A stretch of 43,708 nt of DNA. Origin: Paralimibaculum aggregatum. Lineage in GTDB: Bacteria; Pseudomonadota; Alphaproteobacteria; Rhodobacterales; Rhodobacteraceae. Below the pieces are notes generated by a model. The model did not search any database, had not been told where the DNA came from, and saw only the letters and a program-made list of their open reading frames with translations. The DNA is taken from NCBI RefSeq assembly GCF_030270585.1, contig NZ_BSYI01000045.1, positions 1-43,708 on the forward strand, written 5' to 3'. The position numbers and the translations under genes were made by a program. This document shows positions 17,962 to 25,470 of this stretch, piece by piece. The first letter of the stretch is position 1; every line of letters begins with the position of its first letter.

Positions 17962-17987
17962 CCTCGTGGCCGGTGGCCGGGTGCGCG

Positions 17988-18977
17988 TCAGCCGGTCTTC
18001 GGGCCGCCGGGGGCCGCGGGTCTCCCGGCGAGCCGGCGGAGCCCGTTGAGGCTGAGCCGCTTGCGCCAGGGGCGGGGGGCAACCGCAGCGTCCGGCGCGG
18101 GCGCGGGCGTGGGCGCGGGCCCGGAGGCGGGCGCCTGGGACATGCTCTCGGCCAGCGCCACCCTGGCCCGATTCTCTGCCAGGACGCTCCGGTGCAGCGT
18201 CAGGTCGGCGGCGAAGTAGCGCGCGACCAAGGCCCGGCTCTCGGCGTCGTAGAAGCTTGCCGGATCGATGCGCGACGGCTCGGCGATCTCCTCCGGCCAG
18301 AGCGTGGCGGCCTCCGGCACCAGCCGGTCCGGCACCGGCCGCGCCCGGTTGTGCGCGCCGATCGTCACCGTTTGCCCGAGCCGCCCGGAGAGATCGGCTG
18401 CCAGCAGGTCGAGATGCTCCATGGCATAGAGATGGGTGCAGGCGATCTCGGCGAAGCTGTGGATCTGCGGGCGCCAGTGAGGGTCCAGGCTTTCGGCCGG
18501 GCTGGCCAGCACATGCGCGAGAAAGTCGCGGAACCGCACGCCGCGGCCAAGGTCGGCGTCTTCCGGCGCGCAGCCCTGCACCGCCGCGACCACCGGCGCG
18601 GTGCTCAGCCCCTTGCGCTCGCGCCGGATGACGAACTTCTCCACATAGGCGCTGACCAGCCGGTCATGCGGGTCGCGCAGCACCGCGAAGCGCATCCAGC
18701 CGGGCTCCGCGAGAAAGCCTGCCGCCGCCGCCGCGTCGTGGTCCTTGAGCTGGAGCCCGGTCGCCTCGGTGTCGGTGACGGTGTGGACGTCGTGCAGGAT
18801 CTCGGCCTTGCGCGCCGCCGGCAGGGGCGAGAGCTCCACCGTCAGCCGTTTCAGCGAGGTGCAGGCATTCTTGGCGATGGGCAGGTAGAGCAGGCGGTGC
18901 TGCGGCAGCGGCATGGCCTGCAGGCTCGGCCAGCGGCGGTGGAAGGGCAGGGCGCTCTCGGGCCGGGTGTCGGGCAT
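17988..18977 (-). CDS. Sulfotransferase family 2-like protein with RKRLSLNG tail
   Basis: A 329-residue protein of the sulfotransferase-2 (carbohydrate sulfotransferase) type. The 5'-phosphosulfate loop is PIAKNACTSLKRL near residue 34. The 3'-phosphate segment is FAVLRDPHDRLVSAYVEKF near residues 97-115, with Arg and Ser in the expected places. Such enzymes move sulfate from PAPS to a sugar hydroxyl. After the catalytic domain there is an Ala/Pro-rich linker and a basic C-terminal motif, WRKRLSLNGLRRLAG, almost identical to the tail of the neighbouring gene's product. No signal peptide is present, so it acts in the cytoplasm. It starts eight bases after the upstream sulfotransferase stops. 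Confidence 0.83.
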   Translation of the reverse strand: MPDTRPESALPFHRRWPSLQAMPLPQHRLLYLPIAKNACTSLKRLTVELSPLPAARKAEILHDVHTVTDTEATGLQLKDHDAAAAAGFLAEPGWMRFAVLRDPHDRLVSAYVEKFVIRRERKGLSTAPVVAAVQGCAPEDADLGRGVRFRDFLAHVLASPAESLDPHWRPQIHSFAEIACTHLYAMEHLDLLAADLSGRLGQTVTIGAHNRARPVPDRLVPEAATLWPEEIAEPSRIDPASFYDAESRALVARYFAADLTLHRSVLAENRARVALAESMSQAPASGPAPTPAPAPDAAVAPRPWRKRLSLNGLRRLAGRPAAPGGPKTG

Positions 18978-19042
18978 TGCCGGGATCACCGCGGCGCGAC
19001 GCCGAATAGGCGCCGGATGCCGTTGAGGCTGAGGCGCTTGCG
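18044..19042 (-). repeat. 22-base direct repeat encoding the shared C-terminal tail
   Basis: CGTTGAGGCTGAG followed by C or G and CGCTTGCG occurs at 18044-18065 and at 19021-19042, with one mismatch. Both copies lie at the 3' ends of the two adjacent sulfotransferase genes and encode RKRLSLNG. Only these two end segments are repeated, not the intervening DNA. Confidence 0.85.
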
Positions 19043-20428
19043 GAGCTGCGCGAGGAGCGCGTCGTTGCGGTCCTGCGCGGCCCAGCGCGCGGCGATCTCG
19101 GCACGGGCCTTCGCGGCCTCGACCGCGGCGGTCTCTGCCGCCGCCTCGGCCCGCACTGCAGCTTCGGCCTCCGCCGCCTGGCGGGCCGCGCGCTCGGCCT
19201 CGGCGCGCTGCCGGGCCGCTTCGGCGCGGGCCGCGGCCTCGGCTGCCGCCGCGGCCTGGGCCTTCGCCGCCTCCGCGCCCTTCAGGCGGCGGCGCGCGAT
19301 GCGCCGGTCCGGGTCCTGCGCCAGCGCCCGGCGATAGGCGGCGATGGCATCGTCCCAGCGGCCCTCGAGCTCGGCGATCTGGCCGGACTGCACGGCAAGG
19401 TCGTAGCCGAGCCGGAGCTCGCGCTCGCGCGCCTGGCGCCAGACCTCGACCATCACCTCGAGCGCATCCTCGTAGCCCGGGCTCGGCCGGTCCGCCGTTT
19501 CCGGATAGGCGCTGAAATCCTCCGTGAACAGGGTCTCGCGCTCGGGGAACCACGCGCGGCGGACCTCCTCGTTGGCGGCCTCGAAATGGCGGTAGAAGGC
19601 CTCCGCCTCGGCGCGCGACGGCTTCGGCCCGCTGCCGGGGAAGCCGTTGCCCACCCAGGCGCCGAGATCGCCGCGCATCGGGTTGCCCTTGAGCCCGATA
19701 TAGGGCGGGTAATGCGCGTTCAGCCGGCGCAGCACCTCGCCGGCGGCGGGCTGCATCGACTCGTTTGCGTTCTTCACCGGGGTGTAGCCCGAGCCGAGGC
19801 CCCAGCGGATCCGGAAATCCTCGATGATCGAGCCCTCGGCCAGCTCCGACCGGTCGAAGATCCGCGGATGCACGTGCTCGCGGCCGAAGGCCTCGGCCCA
19901 GCGCGCCAGCATGTGGCCATAGAGCCAGCGGCCGGGCTCGTCGGACGGATCGGGCATGATGGTCTCCCGCGTGCCGCCGAACTTCAGCAGCGTCGAGTAG
20001 AGGCTGACCGCCACCTGATCCTGCCGCCGCAGATAGACCACCACCTCGATCTCCTCGAAGAGCGGCGCCAGCAGCCGCTTCAGCCGCGCCACCGAAGGCG
20101 GGCCGTTGAGCCGGCTGGAGAGGTGCTCGTTGGACATGATGAAGGTCTTGTCGGGATGCGCCGCCACCTCCTCCGCGGCCTCGCGCTCCATCCGGGCGCG
20201 GAAGGCGGCGAGGCCGGCCGCGTCCTCGATGCCGAGATCGATGCGCAGGTCGTCGAATTCCCGGTCCTCCTGGCCATAGGCGGCGAGGCGGATCTGGTTG
20301 GTGTTGCCGGCGAAGGCGGGATAGTGGAACCCGTTGGCGTTCAGCCGCTCGCGGTTGAGCTGGAAGAAGATCTGGAGGGTCGAGGTTCCGGTCTTCTCGG
20401 TCCCGATATGCAGGATGGCCTTGGGCAT
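18986..20428 (-). CDS. PAPS-dependent sulfotransferase-like protein with TPR, coiled coil and RKRLSLNG tail
   Basis: A 480-residue protein. The N terminus has the PAPS loop LHIGTEKTGTSTLQIFF, and VVVYLRRQDQVAVSLYSTLL near residues 130-150 carries the Arg/Ser of the 3'-phosphate site. The region LRLGYDLAVQSGQIAELEGR with WDDAIAAYRRALAQDP forms about one TPR unit near residues 345-390. An Ala/Glu/Arg-rich helix of about 75 residues, probably a coiled coil, follows. The last residues are LRKRLSLNGIRRLFG, shared with the next gene. The acceptor is unknown; a surface polysaccharide is plausible for such pairs. ATG 20428 has GGGGAG upstream. Both genes form one minus-strand unit. Confidence 0.8.
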   Translation of the reverse strand: MPKAILHIGTEKTGTSTLQIFFQLNRERLNANGFHYPAFAGNTNQIRLAAYGQEDREFDDLRIDLGIEDAAGLAAFRARMEREAAEEVAAHPDKTFIMSNEHLSSRLNGPPSVARLKRLLAPLFEEIEVVVYLRRQDQVAVSLYSTLLKFGGTRETIMPDPSDEPGRWLYGHMLARWAEAFGREHVHPRIFDRSELAEGSIIEDFRIRWGLGSGYTPVKNANESMQPAAGEVLRRLNAHYPPYIGLKGNPMRGDLGAWVGNGFPGSGPKPSRAEAEAFYRHFEAANEEVRRAWFPERETLFTEDFSAYPETADRPSPGYEDALEVMVEVWRQARERELRLGYDLAVQSGQIAELEGRWDDAIAAYRRALAQDPDRRIARRRLKGAEAAKAQAAAAAEAAARAEAARQRAEAERAARQAAEAEAAVRAEAAAETAAVEAAKARAEIAARWAAQDRNDALLAQLRKRLSLNGIRRLFGVAPR

Positions 20429-20512
20429 TGCGCTCCCCGTGCGTCGCGGTGCTGTCGCCCGGCCACGGGGCGCTTGTCAAGCCGGAGGCCGCGCGGCCCC
20501 GGCGATGCGGGC

Positions 20513-21736
20513 TCAGGCGAGGGCGTTGCAGAGCGCGTCCAGCCCCGCGATCAGCCGCGCATCGGTGGCGTCGCAGGCCGGCTCGTCCTGGTGCGCGCAC
20601 TTGGCGATGACGACCTCCGCCTCGGGGTCGATCCAGAGCCATTGCCCGTGGATGCCGAGGCAGGCCAGCGCGCCGGAGGGCAGGCCGGTCTGGTACCATT
20701 TCGAGCGATAGCGTCCCGCGGGGAAGAGCTCGCGCAGGTCGCCCCTCGCCCAGGCCGCGCGGTCGCCCGCGGTGGCCATGTCGTCGAGCCACCAGCCCGG
20801 CAGCACCTGCCGCCCGCCGACCACGCCGCGCCGGCGCACCGCCTCGCCGAGCCGCGCGAGATCCCGCGGCCGGGCGCAGATGCCGCCCGCGGTGCGCGGC
20901 GCGCCGAACCGGTCCACCGTGATGTAGGCCGGCGCCTCCGCCCCGATCGGTCCCCAGAGCAGCGCCCCCATCAGGTCGGCGAAGCGCTGGCCCGAGGCGC
21001 GCTCGATCACCCAGCCGAGAAGATCGGAATTGGGCGAGACATAGTGGAACGCCGCGCCGTGGGGCTCGGTGCCCGGTTTCAGCGTGGTCAGGAAACCGCG
21101 CAGATCGGGCGCGGCGGCCGGGTCCGGCGCGGGGTTCCAGTTGGTCGAGATGCGATAGGCCGCATAGTCGCCATCGGCGTTCAGGTAGCTCTCGTCGAAG
21201 GCGGTGCTGACGGTCATGTCGAGGAGATGGCGCAGCGTCGCCCCCTCATAGGCCGAGCCGGCCAGCTCCGGGATCAGCGCGGTGAGCGGGGCCGACGGGT
21301 CGAGCAGCCCGCGATCGGCGAGCTGCCCCGCGACCAGCCCGGTGATGGATTTCGAGACCGAGAACAGCAGATGCGGCGCCAGCCCGTCATGGCCCGGCCC
21401 ATGCCATTCCCAGAGCAGCCGCCCCCCCTGCAGCACGACGCAGGCCGAGCTCTGCGTCGCGGCGAGCAGGCCGGCGAAGGGGATCTCGCCGCCCGCGCCG
21501 TCCGGCACCGGCACGCGCGAGAGATCGGTCCAGTCCTCCTCCAGCGGGCGCGGGGTGCCGGCCGGGATCTCGGCGCTCGGCACGATCTCCCGGGTATGGG
21601 TGAAGCTCCAGGCGCTGAAGGGGGGCTGGCGCCAGTTGGCCAGCGTTGCCCGGGCCTCGGGCGGCGGCGGAAAGCCGGTCATCACCGATGGCCGGCCGGA
21701 GGGCGCGGCTGGGGTTGCAATCGGGGTCTCGGTCAT
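20513..21736 (-). CDS. Serine hydrolase, class C beta-lactamase / 6-aminohexanoate-dimer hydrolase type
   Basis: A 407-residue serine hydrolase of the beta-lactamase-like superfamily. The catalytic SxxK motif is in LLFSVSKSITGLVAGQL near residue 115. A Tyr-containing second motif is FHYVSPNSDLLGWV, and the region LACLGIHGQWLWIDPEAEVV near the end supplies the third (HGQ in place of KTG). This set matches NylB-like esterases and amidases more than true beta-lactamases. No signal peptide is visible. ATG 21736 follows a GGGAG site; the open frame upstream is Arg/Pro-rich and was left out. A large inverted repeat lies about 25 bases before the start. Confidence 0.83.
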   Translation of the reverse strand: MTETPIATPAAPSGRPSVMTGFPPPPEARATLANWRQPPFSAWSFTHTREIVPSAEIPAGTPRPLEEDWTDLSRVPVPDGAGGEIPFAGLLAATQSSACVVLQGGRLLWEWHGPGHDGLAPHLLFSVSKSITGLVAGQLADRGLLDPSAPLTALIPELAGSAYEGATLRHLLDMTVSTAFDESYLNADGDYAAYRISTNWNPAPDPAAAPDLRGFLTTLKPGTEPHGAAFHYVSPNSDLLGWVIERASGQRFADLMGALLWGPIGAEAPAYITVDRFGAPRTAGGICARPRDLARLGEAVRRRGVVGGRQVLPGWWLDDMATAGDRAAWARGDLRELFPAGRYRSKWYQTGLPSGALACLGIHGQWLWIDPEAEVVIAKCAHQDEPACDATDARLIAGLDALCNALA

Positions 21737-22059
21737 GGCGCGCGCTCCCGGTCTCTGGCGGCCGCCTCCTGCGGGGAGGGCCGGGTCCGTGACCCTGCCC
21801 CGGAGGCGGCGGCGGTGGCAAGTGGGCGCGTTGCGGGGCCGTGATCGGTGTCGCGGCGGAACCGTTTGGCGCGGCCGCGGCCGCCGCCCTTCACAGCGCG
21901 CGCTTTCCATGTATCCTTTTATCCCTGCGTGGGGTCTGCCTGAGTAGATGAATGGTATGGATTATCGGTGGAGCGAGAACGGTTCAGCCGCCGGGCATGG
22001 GCACCGCATGCGCATCGAGAACCGCCGGCAATCGGGCGGAGAATGAGGGAAGAAACCGC
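21737..22059. promoter_or_regulatory. Divergent spacer between the serine hydrolase and the PDC-like gene
   Basis: No gene is visible in these 323 bases. The left half holds the inverted repeat at 21761-21810. From about 21905 to 21965 the DNA becomes unusually A/T-rich for this window (TATCCTTTTATCCC, then TATGGATTATC), the likely promoter region of the plus-strand PDC-like gene; a -10-like TATGGAT is present but I cannot fix the -35. Confidence 0.4.
21761..21810. repeat. Inverted repeat upstream of the serine hydrolase start
   Basis: GCCGCCTCC at 21761-21769 pairs with GGAGGCGGC at 21802-21810. The inner GGGGAGGG pairs with CCCTGCCCC apart from small bulges, leaving a loop of about 12 bases. 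It would sit in the 5' leader of the minus-strand serine hydrolase message. Confidence 0.65.
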
Positions 22060-22662
22060 ATGACATTGTTGTCGAAAATCGGCGCGCTCGGGGTGCTCCT
22101 GGCCTGGGGTGGCCTGGCCGCTGCGCAATCAGCCGATGCCCCTGCGAAGGAAGAATTTGCCGACAAGGTAAGGGTTCTGGCCGAGACCGAGCTGCTGAGC
22201 TGGGTCGAGGACCCGATCATCATCGACGCGATTCGCGAGCAGAACATCCGCAACGAGGGCATGACCAACGAGGAGGTCGACCGGCTCGACAAGGCCTGGC
22301 GCGCCGAGCGCAAGACCTCGCACAAGCCGATGATCTGGGACCTGCTCGACCGGCTGCACTCGATCCTTCTGCGCGACCGGCGCGAGGGCTCGGACGGCGT
22401 GGTCACCGAGATCATCGTGATGGACCGCTACGGCCTCAACGCCGCGATCAGCGACGAGACCTCGGATTTCTACCAGGGCGACGAGGCCAAGTATCAGGAG
22501 ACCTACCTGATCGGCTCCGACGCGGTGCATGTCGGCGATTACGAATACGACGACAGCACGCAGAAATGGCAGACCCAGGTCAGCCTGACGGTGAACGACC
22601 CGGAGAACGGCGAGCCGATCGGCGCGGTGACCTTCGGCATCGATCTCAGCGTCCTGAAGTAG
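22060..22662 (+). CDS. Periplasmic stand-alone PDC/Cache-like sensor domain protein
   Basis: A 200-residue secreted protein. A Sec signal peptide covers about residues 1-24 (LLSKIGALGVLLAWGGLAAA, cleavage near AAAQ). The mature part looks like a single PDC/Cache-type ligand-binding domain. It has VTEIIVMDRYGLNAAISDET followed by SDFYQGDEAKYQETY and the closing strand GEPIGAVTFGIDLSVLK. These blocks are usual in extracytoplasmic sensor domains of chemoreceptors and kinases, but here no transmembrane helix or output domain follows. It may feed a separate receptor or simply bind a ligand. ATG 22060 is preferred over upstream starts because it begins the signal peptide and has GAGGGA upstream. 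Confidence 0.75.
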   Translation: MTLLSKIGALGVLLAWGGLAAAQSADAPAKEEFADKVRVLAETELLSWVEDPIIIDAIREQNIRNEGMTNEEVDRLDKAWRAERKTSHKPMIWDLLDRLHSILLRDRREGSDGVVTEIIVMDRYGLNAAISDETSDFYQGDEAKYQETYLIGSDAVHVGDYEYDDSTQKWQTQVSLTVNDPENGEPIGAVTFGIDLSVLK

Positions 22663-22720
22663 CGGGCAGCGGTTCGGAGGCCGGCAGGCGGGGCGGTGCG
22701 GCCCGCGCCGCGGCGCCGGA

Positions 22721-23200
22721 TCAGCCGTGCAGCGCGATCTCCGGCCAGGCGGGCGGGGCCTCGGCACCGGTGCGGCGATAGCGGCTGGTCATCACGTAGT
22801 CCTTGCGCGGGCCGGCCACCTCCCAGCGGCTGAGCCAGGCATCGCGGTGGAAGCGGTAGGAGACGCGGTAGCGGTCGTCGCCGCACTGGTGCTCGGCGCG
22901 GGGATCGTCGAGCACGAAGTCGTGGAAGGGCCGCCCGTCCTCGTATTGCACCTCGATCCGGCCGCGCTCGGGAAAGCGCCAGAGCGCGGTCCGGTCGGCA
23001 TGGTAATCCTCGCCGCGGAAGCGCAGCACGCCGGATTCCACGCAGCGCAGCCCCGCGCCGTCGGGCGAGAAGACCGCGTCGCCCCAGAACTCTCCGATCA
23101 CCCCCTCCTCGACATTCTCGATGATGCGGAACATCTGCCAGCGGCCGGCGAAATAGGCCGGTCCGACATCGGAAGCGTGATGGAGGTCGATCTCGCTCAT
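22721..23200 (-). CDS. DUF6314 family protein
   Basis: A 159-residue protein resembling DUF6314, a small beta-barrel-like family of unknown function common in Alphaproteobacteria. Visible features are the early FAGRWQMFRIIEN strand and GEFWGDAVFSPDG. A run of acidic/aromatic strands (LWRFPERGRIEVQYEDGRPF) and the C-terminal DRYRVSYRFHRDAW with VAGPRKDYVMTSRYRR follow. The alternating pattern suggests a lipocalin-like antiparallel barrel (inference). No signal peptide. It is convergent with the PDC-like gene. The open frame continues upstream of ATG 23200, but as Arg/Pro-rich sequence unlike the family. Confidence 0.75.
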   Translation of the reverse strand: MSEIDLHHASDVGPAYFAGRWQMFRIIENVEEGVIGEFWGDAVFSPDGAGLRCVESGVLRFRGEDYHADRTALWRFPERGRIEVQYEDGRPFHDFVLDDPRAEHQCGDDRYRVSYRFHRDAWLSRWEVAGPRKDYVMTSRYRRTGAEAPPAWPEIALHG

Positions 23201-23836
23201 CCGGCCCCTCTGCCACGGCGCCGCCCGGATCGCAAGGTTGCGCCGGCAGGGCGGGGCAAGCCCGCCAGCGCGCGAAACCGCCTGTCCCGGCCCTCTGCCG
23301 ATCGGCAGGCGGCATGGTGCATCGGGCGGTATCCGCCGGCGACGGCGCGCGCATTTCCGGCCCCTGCCGGTGGCGCCGCAGGGGCAATCCGGTTCACGTT
23401 CGCGGCAGACCCGCATGGCGCAGGAGAACGCGAACTGCAGCCATGGCGCCGCACGCTCCGGATCCGCCCGGCGGGAGACGGCCTGCCCGGCGGCATCGCG
23501 CGCCGCTCATCCCTTCCGTTCCGCCCCCCCCGGCAACGCCGCTTCGGCAGGGCCGCGGCGCACCGGGCCCGGCGGAGCGTCCGCCTTGCGCAGGCGCCGA
23601 TTGCGAGCCGGCCGGGCGGTCTCGTGGCAAGGCCCGCCGGCCCGGGGAGCGCGCCCCCGCCGCCTCCCCCACCCCTGCACCGTCGCGGCGGCCCGGAGGG
23701 CATCGCGGCCCACCCACGGGAGGCGGCGCGGCCGCGCTCCCCGGGCCGGCGCCGGCGCCCGCAGCGGCTGCCGCCCTTGCGCTCGGAGGTCGGCTCGGCT
23801 AACGCCCGGGCGATCCCTGCCGAAGGAGGCCGCCCG
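23201..23836. other. Gene-free spacer upstream of purB
   Basis: In this 636-base stretch the open frames on both strands are Arg/Pro/Ala-rich and resemble no family. It contains the large inverted repeat at 23635-23751 and a good ribosome site (AAGGAGG, 23823-23829) before purB. The purB promoter should lie here, but I could not locate it. Confidence 0.6.
23635..23751. repeat. 117-base inverted repeat upstream of purB
   Basis: Arms 23635-23668 and 23718-23751 are inverted copies matching at 32 of 34 positions, separated by 49 bases. The arms start CGCCGGCCCGGGGAGCGCG and end in GCCGCCTCCC. The end of the repeat is 85 bases before the purB start codon. Confidence 0.88.
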
Positions 23837-25141
23837 ATGATCCCCCGCTATTCCCGTCCCGAGATGGCCGCCATCTGGTCGCCTGAGTCGAAATACCGGA
23901 TCTGGTTCGAGATCGAGGCCCATGCCGCGGATGCGATGGCCGAGCTCGGCACCATCCCGAAGGAGGCGGCTGCCGCGGTCTGGCGCGCCAGGGACCTCGA
24001 GTTCGACATCGACCGCATCGACGCCATCGAGCGCGAGGTGAAGCATGACGTCATCGCCTTCCTGACCCATCTCGCCGAGCTGGTCGGCCCGGAGGCCCGC
24101 TTCGTGCACCAGGGGATGACCTCCTCGGACGTGCTCGACACCTGCCTCAACGTGCAGCTCACCCGCGCCGCCGACATCCTGATCGCCGACACCGACGCGC
24201 TGCTCGCGGCGCTGAAGACCCGCGCGATGGAGCACAGGGACACCCCCTGCATCGGCCGCTCCCACGGCATCCATGCCGAGCCGACCACCTTCGGGCTGAA
24301 GCTCGCCCAGGCCTATGCCGAGTTCGACCGGGCCCGGGCCCGCCTGGTGGCCGCCCGGGCCGAGATCGCCACCTGCGCGATCTCCGGCGCCGTCGGCACC
24401 TTCGCCAATATCGACCCGGCGGTGGAGGAGCATGTCGCGGCCAAGCTCGGCCTCGCGGTGGAGCCGGTCTCGACCCAGGTGATCCCGCGCGATCGCCACG
24501 CCGCCTTCTTCGCGGCGCTCGGCGTCGTGGCCTCCTCGGTGGAGCGGCTGGCGACCGAGATCCGGCACCTGCAGCGCACCGAGGTGCTCGAGGCGGAGGA
24601 GTATTTCTCCCCCGGCCAGAAGGGCTCCTCGGCGATGCCGCACAAGCGCAACCCGATCCTCACGGAAAACCTCACCGGGCTCGCGCGCATGGTCCGCGCC
24701 TATGCCCTGCCGGCGATGGAGAACGTGGCGCTCTGGCACGAGCGCGACATCTCGCACAGCTCGGTGGAGCGGATGATCGGGCCGGACGCCACGGTGACGC
24801 TCGATTTCGCGCTGGCCCGGCTCACCGGGGTCATCGAGAAGCTGGTGATCTATCCAGAGCGGATGCAGGCCAATCTCGACCGCACCCGCGGGCTCGTGCA
24901 TTCGCAGCGGGTGCTGCTGGCGCTGACCCAGGCCGGGCTCTCGCGCGAGAACGCCTATCGCGCGGTGCAGCGCAACGCCATGAAGGTCTGGGAGCAGGGC
25001 GCGGATTTCCTCGCCGAGCTGAAGGCCGACGACGAGGTCGCCAGTGCGCTCGACGATGCCGCGCTCGAGGCGCTGTTCGATCTCGGCTACCACCTCAAGC
25101 GGGTGGACGTGATCTTTGCCCGGGTGTTCGGCGCGGGCTGA
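23837..25141 (+). CDS. purB: Adenylosuccinate lyase
   Basis: A 434-residue PurB, which cleaves SAICAR to AICAR in purine synthesis and adenylosuccinate to AMP, releasing fumarate each time. The aspartase/fumarase superfamily signature GSSAMPHKRNP is present. HQGMTSSDVLDTCLNVQL and GRSHGIHAEPTTFGLKLA carry the substrate-binding Ser/Thr and the general-acid His. LWHERDISHSSVERM is the third conserved block. Length is normal for the short bacterial type. ATG 23837 is preceded by AAGGAGG. Its neighbours are unrelated, so it is probably transcribed alone from the long spacer upstream. Confidence 0.97.
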   Translation: MIPRYSRPEMAAIWSPESKYRIWFEIEAHAADAMAELGTIPKEAAAAVWRARDLEFDIDRIDAIEREVKHDVIAFLTHLAELVGPEARFVHQGMTSSDVLDTCLNVQLTRAADILIADTDALLAALKTRAMEHRDTPCIGRSHGIHAEPTTFGLKLAQAYAEFDRARARLVAARAEIATCAISGAVGTFANIDPAVEEHVAAKLGLAVEPVSTQVIPRDRHAAFFAALGVVASSVERLATEIRHLQRTEVLEAEEYFSPGQKGSSAMPHKRNPILTENLTGLARMVRAYALPAMENVALWHERDISHSSVERMIGPDATVTLDFALARLTGVIEKLVIYPERMQANLDRTRGLVHSQRVLLALTQAGLSRENAYRAVQRNAMKVWEQGADFLAELKADDEVASALDDAALEALFDLGYHLKRVDVIFARVFGAG

Positions 25142-25156
25142 CGGGGGTTGCCCGGT

Positions 25157-25348
25157 TCAGCCGCGCGGGTCGCGGCTGAGCCGCGCGGCGATGGCCCAGG
25201 CCAGCGGCAGCCCGCCGAGGAAGCCGACCGCCGCCGCCACCAGGATCGGCTGCAGCGTGTCGAACCCCGAGACCAGGGCGGCGATCATCAGCACGCCGGC
25301 CAGGGTCGGGCCGACGAGCGCGTAGATAATGGCGGCGAGGCGGTACAT
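25157..25348 (-). CDS. Small two-helix membrane protein
   Basis: A 63-residue protein, almost entirely two transmembrane segments (about 5-27 and 33-56, with VGFLGGLPLAWAIAARL in the second), ending in basic residues. Very similar-looking small proteins in Rhodobacterales are often labelled CTP synthetase in databases. That name cannot be right for a peptide with no catalytic domain, so I give no symbol. ATG 25348 is the only Met start that leaves both helices intact. It is convergent with purB, 15 bases away, and divergent from the glutathione peroxidase gene. Confidence 0.65.
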   Translation of the reverse strand: MYRLAAIIYALVGPTLAGVLMIAALVSGFDTLQPILVAAAVGFLGGLPLAWAIAARLSRDPRG

Positions 25349-25410
25349 CCTGGGGTCCTCCGGCTGGGGCTGGGCACGCCGCCTAGCTATCGCCCCGGCT
25401 GGGGATTTCC

Positions 25411-25449
25411 TTGACCGAGCGCAAATGCTCCACATCTGATGAGCAGATG
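25411..25449 (+). promoter_or_regulatory. Candidate promoter and dyad before the peroxidase gene
   Basis: TTGACC (25411-25416) lies 17 bases before ATCTGA (25434-25439), a weak -10. The overlapping dyad CATCTG (25433-25438) and CAGATG (25444-25449), with a five-base spacer, could be an operator. The ATG is at 25471. Confidence 0.3.
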
Positions 25450-25470
25450 CCATGCTCCGGGAGCCGCCCC

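Noticed and set aside
17777-17987. Repeat element copy 2 as a simple bidirectional terminator for the convergent genes.
   Set aside because: The position fits, but the stem is long and interrupted, has no T-tract on either strand, and the same structure occurs between co-oriented genes at 15.7 kb.
25157-25348. Assignment of the 63-residue protein as CTP synthetase.
   Set aside because: It has two membrane helices and no catalytic domain; the label used for similar small proteins is a misannotation.
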